Part shown: in pieces, positions 24,575 to 32,500 of the stretch
Layout of the letters: each line of letters starts with the position of its first letter
Position numbering within the stretch: position 1 is the first letter of the stretch
Assembly: GCF_014203645.1 (NCBI RefSeq)
Contig: NZ_JACHJL010000032.1
Coordinates: 1-52,516 of the forward strand
Direction: 5' to 3'
Length of the DNA: 52,516 nucleotides
Source of the DNA: Streptomyces zagrosensis
GTDB lineage: Bacteria; Actinomycetota; Actinomycetes; Streptomycetales; Streptomycetaceae
Made by a program: the position numbers and the translations under genes
Notes under the pieces: model-generated
Seen by the model: only the letters and a program-made list of their open reading frames with translations
Database searches by the model: none
Told to the model about the DNA's origin: nothing

Positions 24575-26149
24575 ATGGCATCGCGGCGGGATGAGCTCAA
24601 CGCGTACACCTTCGCCAAAAAACGTATGGTCGCTGCCTTCTTGCAGCCCACACCCGCTGGCACGGAGGAGGGAGCGCCTCGTGCACTGCGCGCAATTCTG
24701 CCCGGCGCCATCATCGGCGCCCTGATCCTCGCCGGTTTCGGGGCATGGGGCATGTTCAAACCCAAAGCCCCGAAGGGCTGGAACGAACCGACGACCAACG
24801 TCATTATCGGCAGCGACTCCACCACGCGGTATGTGGTTCTTGAAACCAATGGCAAGGCGCAACTCCATCCCGTCCTCAACCTCTCTTCGGCCAAGCTGCT
24901 CTTGAACCCAAGCAAGGGCAAGGTCATCAAGGTTGACGAAAAAGTGCTGGACAACGGGAAGATTCCGCACGGCCCCACCATTGGCATCCCGTACGCGCCG
25001 GATCGGCTGCCCGGCGCGAGCGACGCGGGCAGGACCAAACGGTGGGCCGTATGCGAGCAGCCGGGTGGGCGCGGCAGCACGGTGCAGAAGGCGACGTTCG
25101 TCCTAGCTGACCGCGAGACGTCCAAGGTGGAGGGGGAGCGGCGGCTGCGCGCAGGCCAGGTGATGTACGTACGCGCCCAGAACGGGGCGCGCTACCTGGT
25201 AGACGGCAAGGGCGCCAAGTACCTGATCGGCGGTCCCAACTGGCGCCACCGGTCGGCTGACTACGGCTCCGCGTACGACAAGTTGCTGCTGCGCACCCTG
25301 GTCGGCAACAGGTCGGCACATCCGCAGAGCGTCACCGACGATTGGCTCAAAACGCTACGCGACGGTGCCCCGATCACCTTTCCTCACCTTCCCGGCACCG
25401 TGGCCGCTGACGCGGGTATCGAGGGGCTGAGCGACGACGAGAATCGCGTGGGCATGGTGCTCAGTGCGCAGACCGGCACCGGGCCCCAGCGGTACGTCGT
25501 CCTCGCGGACAAAGTGCTACCCGTCTCGGACTTCACTGCCGAACTCCTGCTGAGCTCACCGGAAACGGACGGCCTGAACCAGGCGGGGAAGGCCAAGGAC
25601 GTCGATGCTCAGGCGTTCACCCCTGAGGGCGCTGAGGACGCCTTCTACGGCGACCGCGCATGGCCGAAGGCGAAGGCCGTGCAGGTCAACTCTCTTGGTG
25701 GCGAATCTGGCCGCGACACGGTGTGCAGTGTGCTGCGCGATGTGAAAACCGACGGTTCTACGAAGCTGAGCACCTGGGCGGGCGAGAGTTTCCCCGCGAC
25801 GGTCGCGGAAGGCGGCAGCACCACCTACGTCACTCCGGGCACTGGGCTGCTCTACCGGGAGATCCGGGGCCACCACTCCACGTCCGGCTCGCTCTTCCTG
25901 GTGACCGACACGGGGCTGCGATACGCGGTGCAGACGAACAACGACAGCAGTTCCGAGGAGAGCGCGATCGGCACGGACGGCAAGCCGAAGAAGCCAAACG
26001 AGCAGAGCCAGCGCGAAATTGACCAGGCACGCATTCGCCTCGGCTACCAGGACGTCAAACCGGTACGCGTGCCCATCGAGTGGTCGTCCTTCCTGGCCAA
26101 AGGCCCGCGCCTGGATACCAACGCAGCACGCCAGCCACAGGGCGCATAG
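24575..26149 (+). CDS. eccB: Type VII secretion protein EccB
   Basis: A 524-residue ESX core protein with a short cytoplasmic N-terminus, one membrane helix and a large extracytoplasmic domain. The start MASRRDELNAYTFAKKRMVAAFLQP is the conserved EccB N-terminus. The helix is at about residues 42-62 (ILPGAIIGALILAGFGAWGM). The outer domain contains repeat units such as RYVVLETNGKAQLHPVLNL, an ARYLVDGKGAKYLIGG unit and RYAVQTNNDS, with two Cys (WAVCEQ and DTVCSVL) likely to form a disulphide. The ATG at 24575 has GGGGAGGA about 12 bases upstream. No TTA codon was seen in this gene. It is followed by a heptamer cluster and a mycosin gene on the same strand. Confidence 0.95.
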   Translation: MASRRDELNAYTFAKKRMVAAFLQPTPAGTEEGAPRALRAILPGAIIGALILAGFGAWGMFKPKAPKGWNEPTTNVIIGSDSTTRYVVLETNGKAQLHPVLNLSSAKLLLNPSKGKVIKVDEKVLDNGKIPHGPTIGIPYAPDRLPGASDAGRTKRWAVCEQPGGRGSTVQKATFVLADRETSKVEGERRLRAGQVMYVRAQNGARYLVDGKGAKYLIGGPNWRHRSADYGSAYDKLLLRTLVGNRSAHPQSVTDDWLKTLRDGAPITFPHLPGTVAADAGIEGLSDDENRVGMVLSAQTGTGPQRYVVLADKVLPVSDFTAELLLSSPETDGLNQAGKAKDVDAQAFTPEGAEDAFYGDRAWPKAKAVQVNSLGGESGRDTVCSVLRDVKTDGSTKLSTWAGESFPATVAEGGSTTYVTPGTGLLYREIRGHHSTSGSLFLVTDTGLRYAVQTNNDSSSEESAIGTDGKPKKPNEQSQREIDQARIRLGYQDVKPVRVPIEWSSFLAKGPRLDTNAARQPQGA

Positions 26150-26212
26150 GAGCGGGGCCACACGGGGCGCGGGGCGGGGAAGGCTGAGGCGCGCGGCACG
26201 GAGGGAGACGAC

Positions 26213-26280
26213 GGGGCACGGAGCACGGAGCACGGAGCCACGGGGCACGGGGCACGGGGCACGGGGCACGGGGCACGGAG
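26213..26280 (+). repeat. GGAGCAC/GGGGCAC heptamer array with five GGGG tracts
   Basis: Two to three GGAGCAC units are followed by five perfect GGGGCAC units (26242-26276). The five GGGG runs separated by CAC make this the strongest quadruplex-type motif in the window. It sits between eccB and the first mycosin gene. The rest of the gap (26150-26476) shows only scattered GGGGC variants. Confidence 0.95.
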
Positions 26281-26476
26281 TATGCGGGGAGGAAGGCGAG
26301 GGACGGGGTACGGGGCGAGGAGACAGCAACGGGGCGGCGGGGCGTGGCGGATGGGGCATGGCGCTCAGTCGTAGATGTGAGGCTGCGGGACGTGTCCTGC
26401 GGCGTGCCAAGCGACAGGCGCGGCGGCGGACATACGCGGTGTGGGCACGAGAACTCCGGAGAGGGACCAAACGACG

Positions 26477-27784
26477 ATGTGGACGACGCGCCAGGCGACC
26501 AGGTCGGCGTCAGTGTTGGCTGCTGCGCTGCTGACAAGCCTCAGCGCGATACCTGCCGCCAGCGGGACGGCAGCCGTTGCGGGGGCGCTGGTACGAGATG
26601 ACCAGGTGCGCCTGGCCGCCGACGGGGAGCTCGGGGCCGCACCGGTGCGCGGCATTGGTCTGACTCCGAACGGCGGCGGCGAATGCACGTACCCGATGAA
26701 GAAGCAGTTCGCTCCCCGACCTTGGGCACTTCAGCGCGTTGCGCTCGACGAACTGTGGCAGGAGACGCAGGGCGAGGGCGTAAAGGTGGCGGTCATCGAT
26801 ACCGGAGTGGACGACGTGAACCCGCAGTTGGCGACGGCAGTGGAGGAGAAAAGCGGCCTCGACCTGGTGACCAAGGGGAAGCGAAAGGACCCGTCGGCCG
26901 ACTCTGTGGGGCACGGCACGAAGGTTGCGGGGATCATCGCCGCCCGCCCGCGAGCGGGTACCGGCTTCGTTGGTCTCGCTCCTGAAGCAACCATCATCCC
27001 GATCCGGCAGAACGACGAGAAGGCCACGGGTACGACAAAGACGATGGTCGTGGCCATCGAGCACGCGATCGCTGAGGGTGCCCGAGTCATCAACATCTCG
27101 CAGGACACGACCAAGCCCCTCTCGCATCATTCGGATTTAGCCATGGCAGTAAAAAAGGCGCGGCAGAACGACATAGTCGTCGTGGCGTCGGCGGGCAACG
27201 ACGGTCTCGACAACAAGGTGAAGGAAACCTATCCGGCGGCCTACGAAGGCGTGTTGGCCGTGGCCTCATCCGACCGCAACAACGAGCGAGCCCCGTTCTC
27301 TCAACGTGGCGACTTCGTCGGTGTGGCGGCACCAGGCGTAGACATCGTCTCGACGGTTCCCGGAAACGGACAGTGCGTCGATAACGGCACCAGCTTCTCC
27401 GCCCCGTACGTAGCCGGGGTCGCCGCGTTGCTGCGTGCGAAGTACCCGGATTGGGAGGAGCACGAGGTCGTCGCCTGGATCAAGCAGACCGCCGATCGGT
27501 CGATCAACGGCCGGGACAACAATGTCGGTTGGGGCGTAGTTGACCCCGTCCGGGCTCTCAGCGGTAGGACCAGGCCCGTCTCGGCCCCCACTCCGGATCG
27601 GGCACCGGGCCAGCAGAGCGCCCCGGAGCCAGCGCGCCTCACGTTCGGCGAGACAGCACAAGAGCGACGCGAGCGGTTGGCCACCTACGCACTGGGAGCC
27701 ACGGCCGTGACGGTCGCGGTCATCGTCGGCACGGCGATCATCTTGCGGGACCGGCGCCGCCGCGGCACCGAGCACCGCGCTTAA
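26477..27784 (+). CDS. mycP: Type VII secretion-associated serine protease, mycosin (MycP)
   Basis: A 435-residue subtilisin-family (S8) protease anchored outside the membrane. A signal peptide covers residues 1-35 (SASVLAAALLTSLSAIPAAS). The triad is visible: Asp in VAVIDTGVDD, His in SVGHGTKVAGI and Ser in NGTSFSAPYVAG, plus the oxyanion Asn in SAGND. The C-terminus has a Pro-rich linker, a membrane helix (LGATAVTVAVIVGTAIILR) and a short Arg-rich tail, as in mycosins. The ATG at 26477 is preferred over a GTG 36 bases upstream because GGAGAGG lies at the right distance. Leu221 is encoded by TTA (27137-27139), the rare bldA-dependent codon. It probably processes ESX substrates and stabilises the channel. 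Confidence 0.93.
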   Translation: MWTTRQATRSASVLAAALLTSLSAIPAASGTAAVAGALVRDDQVRLAADGELGAAPVRGIGLTPNGGGECTYPMKKQFAPRPWALQRVALDELWQETQGEGVKVAVIDTGVDDVNPQLATAVEEKSGLDLVTKGKRKDPSADSVGHGTKVAGIIAARPRAGTGFVGLAPEATIIPIRQNDEKATGTTKTMVVAIEHAIAEGARVINISQDTTKPLSHHSDLAMAVKKARQNDIVVVASAGNDGLDNKVKETYPAAYEGVLAVASSDRNNERAPFSQRGDFVGVAAPGVDIVSTVPGNGQCVDNGTSFSAPYVAGVAALLRAKYPDWEEHEVVAWIKQTADRSINGRDNNVGWGVVDPVRALSGRTRPVSAPTPDRAPGQQSAPEPARLTFGETAQERRERLATYALGATAVTVAVIVGTAIILRDRRRRGTEHRA

Positions 27785-27790
27785 CTCGGG

Positions 27791-27995
27791 GCCCCGTGCC
27801 CCGTGTGCCGTGCCCCGTGCCTCGGCCGAGCATTGACCCTGTGCTGCACCCGTGGCTCTGTGGCAATTGTTGGGCCTGTGCTGCCCCGCAGGCTCCGCCC
27901 CTCGCAGGCTCCGTCCCTCGCGTGCTCCGTGCTCCGTGCTCCGTGTCCCGTGCTCCGTGCCGACGGTGGGCGGCGTGCCCCGTGCCCCGTGCCGC
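27791..27995 (-). repeat. Two GGRGCAC heptamer clusters after the first mycosin gene
   Basis: Clusters at 27791-27821 and 27921-27995 are made of GCCCCGT and GCTCCGT units (GGGGCAC and GGAGCAC on the minus strand), including three consecutive GCTCCGT copies. Orientation is opposite to the flanking genes. From about 28080 the gap becomes less G+C-rich and probably holds the promoter of the beta-propeller gene. Confidence 0.85.
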
Positions 27996-28295
27996 GTACG
28001 TCATGCGACTGGTTCTGTCCGCCGGCACCGCGTCCCTATGCCGCGAACCGGCGTGCACGAGTACGTTACGGAGGCGAATAGCAGGCACCACGATGAAGCG
28101 GATCTTTATCGCTGAGATCTGTGACCTGCTACCTCATCAATGGGTTCTTGGCTGGTAATGGTAGAAAGAACCCCCGCTCGATGGTCATTGCATAGTGGGC
28201 TCTGCGACCGATTCGCTCCTTTTCGGGGGAAAGCTCGTCCGAATTGCGGGAGGAGGCTGATCGGTTGGCGGACCCGCGTAAAGAGGTAGGCGCCG

Positions 28296-30047
28296 ATGTC
28301 GCAGCCGCCGCAGCCCCCTAACCAGCCGCCGCCTGCCGGCTTCGGTGCGCCGCAAGAACCGTCACGGGGCGGCTTTGGCGCACCTCAACAGCCCGCCGGT
28401 CCGCCCCCCGTGCCTCCCGTGGGGCCGCCATCGCCGGTTCCGCACGCTCCGCCCGCGGTCACACCGCCGCAGGCGTGGGGTGGTGCCAGTGGATACGCGC
28501 AGCACCCAACGCAGCCGAACCCGTACGCGCAACAGCCGCACTACGGCTACCCACCGCCCGGCCTGCCGCCCTACGGTGCGCCCGGAATGGGTGGGCCAGG
28601 AATGCCGGGGCCTCCCGGCGGCGGCCAGGATGGCCAGCGCAAGAAGCGCATGGCGATCATCATCGGCGCGGCGGTGGCGGTCGTGCTCGCGGCGGGCGGT
28701 GGCGTGTGGGCCGTGGTGGGGGGTGATGACGGCGACAAGGAACCCAAAGCGCATCGCAGCACTGAGCCCAAGAAGAAGGAGTCGGCGGAGCCGACCAAGG
28801 GCTCGGAGGGAGAGTCTGCCCCTCCGGAAGAAGAGGAGCTCGACCCGAACGAGATCCGCCAGGATGGCGAGGCGAAGGTTCTCTTCCAGACGCCAGCCCC
28901 CAAGGTCACCCGCAGCGGCGTGGACGTCCCTGGCTTCTGGGTCATGGACGGATATGTGGTGAAGACCGTCCAAACGAAGGTCGTTGCTTATGACAACAAC
29001 GGCGAAGAGAAGTGGAACGTCCCGCTGCCGAAGGCCGTGTGCGCGGCTCCTACCACAGCGAATGACGATGGCAAGGTCGTCATCGCGTACGAGGGGCGCA
29101 AGAAGGACGAGTGCAGCCAACTCGCTCTGATTGACCTAACGGCAGGAAAGAAGCTTTGGGACAAGCCGGCCCCCGAGGGTGGCTTGTTCGGCGAGGGACA
29201 CAACAGCCTGGGTATGGCCCAAAGCGGCAATGCGGTGGGGCTTTCCTGGTTCGGTGGCTCCGCCATGGTGAGCGTCAAGGACGGCAGCGAGATCGAGGCC
29301 CCGGATTTGACCGCCTCGTGTTCCGTCAAGGGTTGGGCAGGCGGCAAGGCCTTGCTGCGCGCGTACTCCTGCAACGACGGCACCGCCAAGCTGCAAAAGG
29401 TGGACCCGGCTACGGGAAAGGCCACATGGGCGTACCCGGTGCGTAAGGGGTTCGACGTCGCAAAGGTTTACTCCACCAACCCGGTAGTCATTCACCTCAC
29501 TGACGAGAAGCGGAAGTCAGGCGGCATCATCGCGATCAAGGAGGGCGGTCAGGAGCGTGCCGTCCTCGATCTCGGAAAGCAGAGTTACCAACCGGACTGC
29601 GGCATGGACATCTTCGGTAGCAGTATGGGTGGTTGCCAGGGTGTCGTGGCATCGGATGACACGTTCTTCCTGCCGACCTCGCTGGGAAAGAGCAGCACGT
29701 CAGGGCTCACCACTGAGATCCACGCCTTCAGCCTTGATACCGGCAAGAAGAAGTGGGAATCCAAGGTTGCTGGCCGCATGATGTCCCCGCTGCGTATGGA
29801 TGGCAAGAACCTCATCGCCTATCAGGAACCCACATACGACAAGGCTGGAGCGATCGTCAGCATCTCTCCGAGTGGCGGAGAGCCGAAGAAAACGGAGCTT
29901 CAACTCCCCGCCGCCACCAGGGAAGCGGAGGATGGCTTCTATCGCACGCGCCGCATATTCGACGAACAGGGTCGCTTCTACATGGCTTCTGAACGACTGA
30001 CCGGCGACGACGAGAGCGAAAAGCTCATCCTGGCCTTCGGCCCCTGA
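28296..30047 (+). CDS. Membrane-anchored PQQ-like beta-propeller protein in the ESX locus
   Basis: A 583-residue protein with three parts. Residues 1-115 are Pro/Gln/Gly-rich and probably cytoplasmic. A membrane helix follows at about 116-140 (MAIIIGAAVAVVLAAGGGVWAVV). After a highly charged Lys/Glu linker, the remainder is an extracytoplasmic repeat domain. Blades are marked by VVAYDNNGEEKWNVPLP, LALIDLTAGKKLWDKP, LQKVDPATGKATWAYPV and IHAFSLDTGKKKWESKV, the WD/PQQ-like pattern. Four Cys could form disulphides. The catalytic residues of PQQ dehydrogenases are not evident, so a scaffold or binding role is more likely. ATG 28296 has AGAGGTAGG upstream. A clear terminator follows. Confidence 0.85.
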   Translation: MSQPPQPPNQPPPAGFGAPQEPSRGGFGAPQQPAGPPPVPPVGPPSPVPHAPPAVTPPQAWGGASGYAQHPTQPNPYAQQPHYGYPPPGLPPYGAPGMGGPGMPGPPGGGQDGQRKKRMAIIIGAAVAVVLAAGGGVWAVVGGDDGDKEPKAHRSTEPKKKESAEPTKGSEGESAPPEEEELDPNEIRQDGEAKVLFQTPAPKVTRSGVDVPGFWVMDGYVVKTVQTKVVAYDNNGEEKWNVPLPKAVCAAPTTANDDGKVVIAYEGRKKDECSQLALIDLTAGKKLWDKPAPEGGLFGEGHNSLGMAQSGNAVGLSWFGGSAMVSVKDGSEIEAPDLTASCSVKGWAGGKALLRAYSCNDGTAKLQKVDPATGKATWAYPVRKGFDVAKVYSTNPVVIHLTDEKRKSGGIIAIKEGGQERAVLDLGKQSYQPDCGMDIFGSSMGGCQGVVASDDTFFLPTSLGKSSTSGLTTEIHAFSLDTGKKKWESKVAGRMMSPLRMDGKNLIAYQEPTYDKAGAIVSISPSGGEPKKTELQLPAATREAEDGFYRTRRIFDEQGRFYMASERLTGDDESEKLILAFGP

Positions 30048-30080
30048 CGAGTTCGGAGAAACCTGCCTGACCCAATAGAG

Positions 30081-30108
30081 GGGGCGGACGCCAACTGGCG
30101 TCCGCCCC
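30081..30108 (+). terminator. Hairpin terminator after the beta-propeller gene
   Basis: GGGGCGGACGCCA (30081-30093) pairs perfectly with TGGCGTCCGCCCC (30096-30108); the innermost pair must open to form the loop. It lies 34 bases after the stop codon. No long T-tract, as is usual in Streptomyces. Confidence 0.85.
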
Positions 30109-30423
30109 ATCCGCGTTGCTGGCGAGGCCCCGAATGCATGGGACGGGTTGCGGTCCGGCAGCGAGAGCGGCCGGCATGGTGTGGAGCGAAGTCCCAGGCA
30201 GAGGAAGCGTGGCGCCCCCGCGGGCGTACCTCACCGCTCAACAGCGCTATTCACCCGTATGGGGGACTTTCAGGTCGTTGGTGATAGCGCTGTGACGTGC
30301 CACATGGCCATCCTCAACGGCGGGTAATCGATGGCTTGTTCAGGAAACGTCGCGCGCGATGTCGCTCGGAGTGGTTAGAGTGGCACGCGACGTCATCTAC
30401 GCCGTACGGGGAGGCGGAGTCGG

Positions 30424-30909
30424 ATGAGTGAACAAGAACAGGGCAGTGGCCGTGGTCCAGGCGACAGGCGGGGTGGGGCTGATCTTTCTCGCGAGGCCGA
30501 GACCCTGAGCTACTTCAAGGGCAAGATCGACAAGATTCTTCACGACCTGGAGTCGTCTCCGGCCGCGAAAAGCAAGATCAGCGATCAGACCATTACGCGT
30601 GCGGCCTACGGAACGGGTTTCAGCGCGGCGGACGATCTCGCGAGCATGTACGACAAGGTGCATGGACGGCTGGAGAAGTTCTCCCGGACCCTCGGCGAAC
30701 AGCTCGAAGCGCTCGGCATCGCCGTGCAGATCGCAGACCGCGGCTACGACGGCATCGATGCCCAGCAGGCCGCGCGGCTTCAGCAGATCCAGCGCCGTAC
30801 GCGTGCGGACTACAAGTCGATGAACGAAGACCAGCCGATCGAGCACGGGACCGGGTCGGTGGACACGGCGAGTGGCGGGACTGGCGGCTCCGGCTCGGAC
30901 TTCAGGTAG
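30424..30909 (+). CDS. Small helical ESX-locus protein, possible WXG-like partner
   Basis: A 161-residue protein of no family I can name. Residues 20-125 are predicted helical, with YFKGKIDKILHDLESSPAAK, then YGTGFSAADDLASMYDKVHG and RLEKFSRTLGEQLEALGIAV, a layout like the helical hairpins of ESX substrates. The C-terminus is a short Gly/Ser-rich tail. There is no signal peptide and no exact YxxxD/E secretion signal. The ATG at 30424 has GGGGAGG about 10 bases upstream. A TAGAGT box at 30376-30381 may be its -10 element. The WXG-like gene follows only 12 bases later, so the two are probably co-translated and may form a complex. The function is unknown. Confidence 0.7.
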   Translation: MSEQEQGSGRGPGDRRGGADLSREAETLSYFKGKIDKILHDLESSPAAKSKISDQTITRAAYGTGFSAADDLASMYDKVHGRLEKFSRTLGEQLEALGIAVQIADRGYDGIDAQQAARLQQIQRRTRADYKSMNEDQPIEHGTGSVDTASGGTGGSGSDFR

Positions 30910-30921
30910 GAGAAGAGAGGC

Positions 30922-32463
30922 ATGGGGAGCGGGGAATTTGAGGGCCAGACTCTTGCTGGCCTGCACGCGATGCTGGCAGGTGCTGATCCAGCCAAACTGG
31001 CGAACGCGGGGAACGCGCTTGGTGATGCGGGTCCGAAGATCACGGAGATCGGCACCTACCTGAAGAGACACGCCACTCGCGTCGAGTGGCGCGGGGACGG
31101 TGCTGACAACTTTCGAGAGTGGGCCAGTTATTTCGCTCTGGAGGTGACGCGCTTGGGGCAGTTCACCGGCGCCGTTGGTAGTCACATGATCAATGCGGGC
31201 CAAGCGCTAACGGAGGCAAAGGCGTCCGTACCTAAGCCCGTTGATGCGGAAAAGGCGCATGGGGACCCCGATGCCGACAAGGCACACATCGCTGACGGGA
31301 CCATCAAGCTTCAGCAGGCCATACACCAGATGGAGCGACTTTCCTCTTACTACAGGGCGGCCAAGGAGGACCTTGAGGCCGAGCGTGAGCCTGAGTTCAA
31401 GCCGTTGCCGTCCAAAGACCCGGTCGATCTACCAGAGAGAGCAATTTGGCCCAATGCGACTTCACCGACCACGTCCGCACCTCGCGTGGAGCTGAACGGC
31501 CGTCCGGAGTCTGCTTCGGTGCATGGTCCGAACGGAAATGCCAGCATTCCTGTTGTGCATGGTGTGGACCCCGGCGGAGGCCCAAGTCGCCGCGTAGGCA
31601 TGGATATCGATGCGGTTGACGGCTTGCCACATGCTGTCCGCGACTCTCCGCAGTACGTTCCCCCATCCACGGAGCCGACGGGGCCTTCGGCGCAACCGTT
31701 CCCCATGGCGCCTGCCCGAACGGCTCCTGTCGGACGGCACCGTGGACCGAGCCTTCCAGAACTGGAACGCACGTCCGCCTCCCGTATGCCTGACGCTGGT
31801 TCCACCGGGCCGGTGCAACCGATCGTGCGAGCGTCGAAGCAGACGCCCAGTACACCAGGGGTTTCGGGTGGCTACCTGCATAATCCCAATGGCTCGCTTG
31901 GGCAATCTCGATTACCACGAGGGCTAGTTATGGGAGAAGAGCGCGCCCCTCTGGCAAGGGGAGCTATGACCGGTAGCCCCTCGGGGGCGGGCGGAGCGCC
32001 TACTGCGGGTGGTATACCGGGGAATAGACGGAGCTACGAGCCCGGCAGCCCTAGTGGCGGCCCGCAGGCACGCGGCTCGGAGACTCCATCGGCAGCGCAT
32101 CTTCAGCGAGGAGTGGTTGCTGGGGAGGAGCGGGGCGCGTCGGCGCTGACCAGAGGGCCAATCTCGGGAGCAGCGGGCGGCATTCCCGCAGGGCCCCCGG
32201 GCGGCATGAGAGGGCCCGATGGCGGGAGAAGGGGGCAGGGGCTGGCGATCGAGCCGGGAGGCACGGTCGCAGACCGCCGCACGGGCTCACCGAGCCGCGC
32301 TGACTTCACGCCTGGCGGAGCTGGGTTGGTTCGGGGGTCAACCATCGCGCCGGCGACACGACAGCGCGCTCAGCGGCCTCCTCAGCCGACTCGACTCGAG
32401 CGAACTGACGAAGGTGATGTGTGGCCCCTGGGGCGTGACACTGTCCCTCCAGTCGTCGAGTAG
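30922..32463 (+). CDS. Large WXG-like ESX-locus protein with repetitive C-terminus
   Basis: A 513-residue protein of unknown function. The N-terminal 165 residues are helical and contain VEWRGDGADNFREWASYF near residue 57; its Trp-Arg-Gly fits the WXG turn of ESX substrates. A long Pro/Gly-rich region follows, with related units near residues 328-350 (LPRGLVMGEERAPLARG) and 394-415 (LQRGVVAGEERGASALTRG), then LVRGSTI near 470. The extreme C-terminus, DVWPLGRDTVPPVVE, may be a conserved tail. No signal peptide or membrane segment is present. The ATG at 30922 has GTAGGAG upstream. Leu331 is encoded by TTA (31912-31914). It is coupled to the 161-residue gene and followed by a second mycosin gene. 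Confidence 0.7.
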   Translation: MGSGEFEGQTLAGLHAMLAGADPAKLANAGNALGDAGPKITEIGTYLKRHATRVEWRGDGADNFREWASYFALEVTRLGQFTGAVGSHMINAGQALTEAKASVPKPVDAEKAHGDPDADKAHIADGTIKLQQAIHQMERLSSYYRAAKEDLEAEREPEFKPLPSKDPVDLPERAIWPNATSPTTSAPRVELNGRPESASVHGPNGNASIPVVHGVDPGGGPSRRVGMDIDAVDGLPHAVRDSPQYVPPSTEPTGPSAQPFPMAPARTAPVGRHRGPSLPELERTSASRMPDAGSTGPVQPIVRASKQTPSTPGVSGGYLHNPNGSLGQSRLPRGLVMGEERAPLARGAMTGSPSGAGGAPTAGGIPGNRRSYEPGSPSGGPQARGSETPSAAHLQRGVVAGEERGASALTRGPISGAAGGIPAGPPGGMRGPDGGRRGQGLAIEPGGTVADRRTGSPSRADFTPGGAGLVRGSTIAPATRQRAQRPPQPTRLERTDEGDVWPLGRDTVPPVVE

Positions 32464-32500
32464 CCGTCCTCTGCTGCGTTACCGGGAGAAATAAGAGCGA

